Assembly (NCBI RefSeq): GCF_963855985.1
Contig: NC_087096.1
Coordinates: 248,001-312,000 of the forward strand
Source of the DNA: Ostrinia nubilalis
Taxonomy: Eukaryota; Arthropoda; Insecta; Lepidoptera; Crambidae
Direction of reading: 5' to 3'
Length of the DNA: 64,000 bases
Below, piece after piece: positions 38,301 through 47,300 of the stretch. The notes below the pieces were generated by a model, which worked only from the letters and a program-made list of their open reading frames with translations, was not told where the DNA came from and made no database searches. The translations under genes and the position numbers were made by a program. How positions within the stretch are numbered: position 1 is the first letter of the stretch; each line of letters starts with the position of its first letter.

Positions 38301-41300
38301 GAAATTTGTTAGTACTAAGGTTGAATTACTATACAGTGTGAGTCACGTTAAAGTGTACATATGAAAATAGATGAAACTAGACCTATTTTTATCGACAAAA
38401 AAGAGGTCAAAAATTTTTCGAGATTTTTTTTTAATTTTTTATAGGTTTTTTTTTCTTCCAATTACTTATTGTAAAGAAAACGTAATAACTTTTAAACTAA
38501 GCGGTATATCCTGATAAAATAAAAACAGTAATAATGCTAAATAACAGGCGATACTAAAAAATAGACAAAATACACAAAAAAGGCCAAAAAATAATAAAAA
38601 ATGATACTTTTTTTAAAAAATCCGCTTAAAAATTCGTGTTTTTTTTGGTTATTTGATAAATTTCTCCAAAAAATGCCCCTATAACCGGTAGTTTTTATTA
38701 CTTTGTATTATTCTCTATCGTATTACCTTCGTAAAACGAAAAATCGCATGTCTTTATCCCTATCACAACGTTTGCAATGATCGTTTGAACTAAGCCTCTC
38801 CGGGCGCGCCATTTAACGCTTCGTTAACAACAAAACTGAAAATGGCTCTAGATTTGTAATTTTGATAAAGACAAGTTAGATTTCAAATAAAAACAAAAGA
38901 TTTCGAAGTAAAATAAGCATTTTAGTTAAAATTAAAATTGTCTCTACCTGTAGCGGAGAATAATGTTGTGGCAGGCCTTTGTTCAAACGATCATAGCAAA
39001 TGTTGTGATAGGGATAGAGACATGCGATTTTTGGTTTTACAAAGATAATACCATAGAAAATAATACAAAGTAATAAAAACCAGCGGTTATAGGGGCATTT
39101 TTTGGAGAAATTTATAAAATAACCAAAAAAACACGAATTTTTAAGCAGATTTTTTTCAAAAAGTATCATTTTTTATTATTTGTTGGCTTTTTTTGTGTAT
39201 TTTATGTATTTTTTTAGTATCGCCTGTTATTTAGCATTATTACTGTTTTTATTTTATCAGGATATACCGCTTAGTTTAAAAGTTATTACGTTTTCTTTAT
39301 AATAAGTAATTTGAAGAAAAAAAATTCTATAAAAAATTAAAAAAAAATCTCAAAAATTTTTTGACCTCTTTTTTGTCGATAAAAATAGGTCTAGTTTCAT
39401 TTATTTTCATATGTACACTTTAACGTGACTCACACTGTATAATCACTGTTAAATGTGATTAATTTATCACTTTTACCGCGACTGTCGGTAATTATTCATA
39501 ATAACCGGTTATTATTAATAATTTTCAATTTATCACATTAACCGTAACATATCTATTAATAATCAATATCATAATTAAAGCAGAATAGAAATAACCGAGT
39601 ATACAGAACACGTTAAATAACTTTAGTGATTTGTTATAATGTTAGTAACTGACCTCATACTCGCGCTCGTGCTGGTCAGCGAACTGCTTGAAGTTGTCGA
39701 CGATGACGCCGGCGTTGGCGCAGTCGTACACGTACAGCGACGGCGCGCCCATCCACGTCTGCAGGTCGTACATCGACAGCGGGATGTACTGCGTGTAGGC
39801 CTGCCCAACAACAACAGCACTGTTACAGCCCGCGCGTATGGTTCAAGCGTGGTACAAATACAAAAGGTCTACCGCATTACATCGTCGGCCGTTTGGTGTA
39901 GTGGTTCGAATCGGACTACTATTCCGGAGGTTGCGGGTTCGATTCCCGCACAGTACAAACATTTGTGTGCATGAACATATTTGTTTGTATTGGACTGGGT
40001 GTTTTCTATGTATAATATTTATGTATAATATGTATGTATTTACAAAAAAAAAAGTATATAAGTATGTTTATATCCGTTGTCTAGTACCGATAGTACAAGC
40101 TTTGCTTAGTTTGGGACTAGAAGCGCAGTGTAAAATGTCCAAGGATATTTAAATTACAATTTATACAAAAGGTCTTCCACATTATAACAAACAGGCACTG
40201 CGAGCAGTGCGCAGCTAAAGTAGTAAGAAAAGCAAATATACGAAACAACTGTGCACAAGGGCGCCCTCAAATTGACGCGTGAGGAAACGCTGCAGTGGCA
40301 GCACTGCGGCGCGCTTGCAACAAAGTTGCGCTTCTAGAAATTGAATACTAGTAAGTTCTTCCTCTTCCTTTCGCTTTCTCAGGCGTCTTAATTTGAAGGC
40401 GCCCTAATTGAAATTGAAGGTCCGTAACTAAACTACGTTGTACCAAGGTTCAATGACAAGACATTTAATGTTCACAGTTGAAAAGAATTTTATTTCTTGT
40501 AAAGTCGACAGCTCATCAAACCATAATATGTTTTGCCTTTTCGCCAGCGTCGCAGTTAAAGCGCATCCACAGGCCTGGTTTCCTTCGCTTTGGTGGAAAC
40601 CGGGCCTTCATGATAGTGAAAATACATTATCCGATATTTTGGACATGTGATTAAAACTAGGAATGCAGGCTCACCCGGTTGAAGACCCATATCTCGCCCT
40701 GCACGGTGGGCTTGGGCACGCCGTGGCCGTTGTAGTGGAATAGCACCCGCTCGTCCTTGGCGTTGCGCCGCAGCGAGCAGCATAGCTTCTTCACCTGCCA
40801 ACAACATGAATAACCTTTTAAAAATACTATTGGGAAAAGAAAGTGTTTTTCAAAAGCCAAGTGTTTTCCATTTTGGAATGACAATCTAACATGCAAACTC
40901 TGTGCAAGCACACTTTTTCAATTTCCATAGTCAGACAGTACGTCATAATATGTCAGTTAAACTGCGAAAATAAAAGGTTAAGGCTGGCTTGCACCATCTT
41001 ACTTTCAACTTCGAGCAAATGTCAAGAATCTGTCAAACTCCATAGAAAAAACACCGGATATTGTTATAGTCAATGTTAAAAGTTGTGTTTGTATGTATAA
41101 ATTAATAATATCATTCATTCTCACAAACTTTCGTATTATTATAAGTAGGAGAAATATTCCTCAAAAACTTATAATATTGAAACACATGGTCACTATCGTA
41201 ATTAATACATCTAAACCGAAAACACCTGTTATCTATCTCAAATATTCAGAAGTAGACCCAACCAGTGGCGGATTTACCAATAGGCCAAGTAGGCCAGTGC

Positions 41301-44300
41301 CTAAGGCGGCAGTTTTAGAGGGGCGGCAAATTTAGCAAATTTTTTTGTACAGGAAAAAAAAAATATAATTATACGTATACCTACACAATCCATATATAAA
41401 TAAACGATTAAGAAACGCACTGTAATATATACTTAGGTACTTATGTGATCATGAATTTTAAAATATTCCAATAGCGTTTCAATAAAAATAAAATAAAAAA
41501 CTCTTAAGTAACACAGGATCTTCGGAGCCTAGCACGAGCACCATCTCTCCACAACTTCGTGTATATTGTTTTACAGGGTAGCCCAGAAGAAAATTTACTT
41601 TTGAAAATTCAAGGAAATGAAAACTGTACATCTTTGTAGAACTTAAGCTATTACAATTTAAAGGTAGTGCAATTTATTTTAAAATGTACTATCTTTTATA
41701 CATTTTATCGTACATGTGATTCCCTTGACGTTTACAACATTCGGTCAACATACATCAACATTTTGGAAAACTTGCGTAAGCGCTGATGCACACGACGCCG
41801 CTACCGCGCCGCCGCCGCGCCGTCGCCGCGCCTTTGCACTGTTTATTAACGCCGCGTGAACACCGCTGCCGCGCAGCCGCCGCGCCGCGCACGAAATTAT
41901 GCTTTGTTGGCGCGGTGGCGGCGCGGAGGCGGTTTTAGGCCTCAGCCTCGAACTTAGCGGGCAGCGGGGCGGGGGCGGCGGCGGCGGCGGCGCGGGAGCG
42001 GCAGGATCTTATGCGTAAAATCAAATAGACCGGTTCTCGAAAACAGCGGCGCGGCAGCGGCGCCGGAGCGGGCAACGAGCGGGCAGCGGCGAGGGAGCGA
42101 GCAACGAGCGGGCAGCGCACTCCTTCTTTTGCCCACAATAAATCGAGCGTTAGGAATAAATTTGAATCGAAATAAAATTGTCGCCGTTGTTCAGACATTT
42201 CGTTTGCGAATAAAAACAAATATCTCGACAACACAACCCCGAACACAACACTTCGCCGCTAAAGCACCGCGCGAGCTGCCCGCTTGTTTCGAGAACGGGT
42301 CTGCGTTGCCCGCCCCGCTCCAGCGCCGTCGCCGCTCCCGCCCCGCTGCCCGCTAAGTTCGAGGCTGAGGCCTTACTCGGTGCGTATGAACAGTGTAGCG
42401 GCGCGGCGACGGCACGGCGGCGGCGCGGTGGCAGCGTCGTGTGCAGGAGCCCTTAGAGTTACCTCAAAATGGATTCAGGATGGATGAATTCTGCAGAGTT
42501 TTTGGATTATTAGAGTATACTCTGCTCTGGTAACCTCACAAAAAGAAGTCTGCTGGAATGAGATTAGCGCTTCTTAGAGGCAGTGAGATTTCACCACTGC
42601 TTAATTGGTTTGTTACATTGAAAGGATCATTAATTTTTGAGAGCGCTATACTGGTAGGCTGAAAAGCTTTTTGATTTCAAAGCTGCAAGATTTGCAAGGT
42701 TATGACCGGAGCACTTGGTTTCATCAAGATGGGGCTACGTGTCACACTTCAACTGAGAGCATTTAGATGGTAAGAGACATGTTCCCACAAAAAATAATTT
42801 CAGGCAGGGGTGACATCTCCTGGTCACCAGTAAGCCCTGATCTCACTCCAGAAAATTATTTTTTGTGGTGTTACATTAAGAATAGAGTTCGTTCGTTCGT
42901 TTCAGCCAAAGGACGTCCACTGCTGGACAAAGGCCTCCTCCAAGGTTTTCCACAATGCACGGTCCTGCGCTGCCCGTATCCAGGCTCTTCCCGCGACCTC
43001 TACCAGATCGTCGGTCCACCTAGTAGGAGGCCTGCCCACGCTACGTCTTCCAGCCCACGCGCGTCTCCACGCTACGTCTTACGTAGAGAAGAATAGAGTA
43101 TACTTTTATAATCCAACAACCATGAAGCAACTAAAGCTGAGCATTCGGCAAAAAATTGAAAATAGGTTTCAAAGTAATTCTGACGAACGCATTCCAAGAT
43201 TTGATGTATGTTGATCGAATGTTGTAAGCGTCAAGGAAATCTCCTGGGCGATGTAATTTAATAAAGGTAAATTTAAAAATAAATTGCATTAAATTTTCTT
43301 TAAATTGCAATAGTTAAAGTTCTATAAAAATTTATTAGGTACAGTTTTCGTTTCCTTTAATTTTCAAAAGTTAATTTTCTTCTGGGCCACCCTGTATTAC
43401 CAAGCCTTGGTCTTTCTGTTTACCTTTAGGTAGTTCTTAGCTAATTATACTGGATATAGCACTTCGCATGGCTCTGTGCACATTCAGGTGAGAAGCTTTT
43501 CTTGCTTAAAACGGGTTAAACACTATCTACGAGTATCTACGATCTACTTTAAGTCAAGAAAAGTTTATAGGCCAGTAGATTTAAACACAAAAATGAATTA
43601 AATCGGAAATAATTCCTAATTTTAGTGCTTTAATGGCTTCATTAGTTGCCATAAAGACTTTCCTAGGTTTTCGACTTCGACGGAGTTGTGCTTAAGTGGT
43701 GGGGGCCCCCGAAAGGGCCGTTTTTCCGGTTTTCCGGTTATACCTCGTAAAGGACTTACCCTATCGAAAAGTGGTCTTCCTGACGGTTGAAGGGCATTTA
43801 ATCCTGCATTAAATAAGACCAAATTCATATGTTTTGAACAAACCGTTCTCCTGCAAATGTTCGGCAAAGTAGAAAATATGTGTATAATTAATGACCCTCT
43901 CCACGTCCAATGGCTCGTTACCCGCAGGCTTCCAAGTCTTGAAAAGGAGCGCCTCAACCAGTGTAACCCTATCAAGGCTTACGAGCTGGATGCGCCTATC
44001 CTTGTTCGTCCCAGCCGTTCCTTAACTGCGGTTGCTGCACCTCTTCCTGGCACTCACCCTGAACGACTCTGTGTTACCTACTGTGGCTGCCCCTCTTCCA
44101 AAAAAAAAAAAAATGAAGCCATTAAAGCAATAAATCTTTTGTAGGAATTATTTCCGATTTAATCTAATTGTTCTGGCCTATTAATGCTTTATCTCTTTTG
44201 TGCATAGAGTCAGAACTTATGAAAAAGATTTCATACGTCGATATAATTAATGATTTTGCAAAGAAGAACGGTCATCTGTGACCCAGGCCCGACAGAAACG

Positions 44301-47300
44301 AGACATACCTCATTTTTTTTGTCATGTCTTAATTAGTAAAATTATATATTTTTTATATTCGAAATCTATGTATAACACCAAAATATTACCCTTTGTTTTT
44401 GTTCAGGCGTTATACAAAAACTAATACAAAATGCCTATTTTGCACTTAAATTGGTAAATGTATGTACCTAAATGTCTATTACAGCTGCTATGGAATGTAT
44501 CTAGGTGACCTGGAAATACAGCCGGATTATACAGGGTGGAAACGAGAAGTTACAAAATCCAAAAATTCAATGTTACCAGCTTCCATAATCTGTAACCTAT
44601 TATATTGATACCATTTGAAAGAGCTCGTGAAGCACTTTCAGAATCAGTAACTAGTTTTTCGATATCTTACATAGTTTAGAAATAATCGAGTGAGATCACT
44701 TATCGTTCCATATGTATAACCACCCTGTATAATCCGGCTGTATCTCCAGGTCACCTAGATACATTCCATAGCAGCTGTAATAGACATTTAGGTACATACA
44801 TTTACCAATTTTGGTGATAAATAGGCAATTTGTATTAGTTTTTGTATAACGCCTGAACAAAAACAAAGGGTAATATTTTGGTGTTATACATAGATTTCGA
44901 ATATAAAAAATATATAATTTAACTAATTAAGACATGACAAAAAAACTGAGGTATGTCTCGTTTCTGTCGGGTCTGGGTTTTTTTTGTATTGGGCGTGACC
45001 GTTCTTCTTTAAAATCTCGCAAGAAAATAATGTAAAACTTTCATTTGATCTCCATTAACTGAATTGTTAACATGTTATATTTTAATAGAAATTGTTTGTA
45101 TTGTTTTTAAACTGTTAAGTCCAATAAAAAATATTTACCAAAAACAATGTTTACTGACCACACATTATTTTGTCTGTGTTCTAGTGTAGATATTTTTAAG
45201 TCATGCCTTTGCCCACCTTAGGATTAGTACATACTGCTGTTTTTAGGTCAACATTAAACTCTTCATTACATAGCGGGTTGCAATAATAATCTAGTAACTG
45301 ACAGAAATATCATTAAGTTCACAATCATACTAATAACGGGATTAAACTAACGTATTGAATTTCAAAAGTCAGTATTTAGGGGCGGCAAAAATTGAATGGC
45401 CTACTAGCGGCAAATTTGTAAATCCGCCACTGGACCCAACTTCCATTAGTCAGCGTGTCAGATAGCCCTATCCCAAATAAGCGTGCGAATTCGCGATAAG
45501 TAGCTCGTCTGCGCCGCGCCAAGGTCAGCCCGCGGCGCGGTCGGCCGCGCCTGCTCCTAATTTATGCTCATTAAGCATTAATGCATGTCCACCACTAATT
45601 AACTTATTCATCCTAGTACTTTGAACTTTAGGCGCACACTTGGCGTCAGAGTCACGAAATCCAAAATATTGAAATTGTCGGCCACAGCCTGTCGTCGCGG
45701 ACTAGTCGCTCATTCCAAGTTTTAATTGATACCATAATTACTCTGACCGTAAAGTATGAAAATGAAAAAGTAAGTAATAAGTAGAATTTTACAATTTATG
45801 ATAAGAGAGAATATGAGAAGACAAAATCAGTCAATTTTAACTGCACACTACATGTGTGTATAATTTTTTTTTTTTTTTTTTTTTCTCTTATATCCGTGGT
45901 CCCATCGGCAATCTGTAGGGAACTACAATAATCCACTCCTGTGTCCGTTTGCACTGTTCTTTGTCATGGGTAGGGTGGAGTCCAGTGACTCAGTTGCCCT
46001 CAGTGGTCATGGTTTCTCAACTGTCCTGGAATCTATTAAGGAGACCCCTGACACTAGCTCTTTGCAGTCTGCTGAATAGGAAGCCTTCAATGGTCATGAG
46101 TTGTTGTACTGAAGAGTTTGGATGATTCGAAAGTCTATCCTTGTAGCGGAGTGTGTGGCTCTTTATTTCCTCTCTGACTGTGGGCAATGGCAAGTCCTGA
46201 TAGATGAGCTTGTTGCTGATATACCATGGGATTTGGTAAATCAAACGTATGGCTTTTGTCTGAAAGCGCTCGATTATGTCGAGATTGGAGTTGGCAGCTG
46301 TTCCCCACAGCTGTATCCCGTAAGTCCAGATAGGTTTAAGGATGGTTTTGTAGACCATCATTTTGCTACCGGTGTTCAGCTGTGACTGGCCTCCGACAAG
46401 CCACATCATGTTTCTTAGTTTGGCATCTAGATGCTTCCTCTTTGTCCATATATGCTTTCTCCAGGTTAGCCTGCGGTCCAGGTGCAAGCCCAGATACCTA
46501 ACGTCCTCAGCCTGAGGTATTTGGATACCATTAAGTTTGACCGGTGGGCAGGAGTTTCTTCTGAGAGTGAAGGTTACATGCACAGATACGCTTATATACG
46601 CGTATATACGCTTTAATACGCCATGAATGGTACCATTTCTCCATTTCCGTCAGGCTTTCCTGGAGATAGAGTGAGGCCGTGACTGGATCGTCGTGTGTTG
46701 CCATTGTTACCGTGTCGTCAGCAAAGGTGCCTGTAAATGTATTTGTAGTTGTTGGCAGGTCTGCGGTAAACAATAGGTACAGCACGGGCCCCAAAACACT
46801 ACCCTGGGGTATACCGGACGCTATGTTGCATAGGGCAGAACAAGAGTCTCCAGATCTGACTTCGAAGCATCTGTCTCCCAAATACGACCCAAGTATTTCG
46901 TAGAACGGGCATGGGAGGTTCTGTTTCAATGTGTGTATAATAAAAAAAGTATTAACATTAAATAGAATCACACTGCACATTTTTGTTGCAAAAATACACA
47001 TATACCTACCTACAATAAGGCGATTATCACACGGCACTGCGTTCTGGCGCGGTATGTATGTGTTACGGTTAATGTGATAAATTGAAAATTATTAATAATA
47101 ACCGGTTATTATGAATAATTACCGACAGTCGCGGTAAAAGTGATAAATTAATCACATTTAACAGTGATTATTTAATAATTCAACCTTAGTACTAACAAAT
47201 TTCTTAAAAGAGAACAACATCTTGTGTACGTGCTCGTGTACAGCCAAACTTTTGAACGTTTTGATATCATATATTAATATAATTTGGCATAATGAGTTTG

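Larger units (their letters stand above)
41263..45432. mobile_element. 4.17-kb hAT-like element with nested inserts
   Basis: Ends CAGTGGCGGATTTAC and GTAAATCCGCCACTG are inverted, and the 8-bp target duplication GACCCAAC lies at 41255-41262 and 45433-45440, the hAT hallmark. No hAT transposase ORF is visible. The interior holds a GC-rich palindromic element, a mariner-type transposase fragment split by an RTE-like tail, and two long inverted-repeat elements. It is in raptor intron 3. Confidence 0.85.

Noticed and set aside
39884..39960. A functional tRNA gene.
   Set aside because: A and B boxes are present but the head is joined to a SINE body and tail, and the copy at 37435-37500 has the same structure.
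43622..43975. A 117-codon minus frame inside the hAT nest.
   Set aside because: It lies wholly within an inverted-repeat element, has no recognisable domain, and has no splice context.
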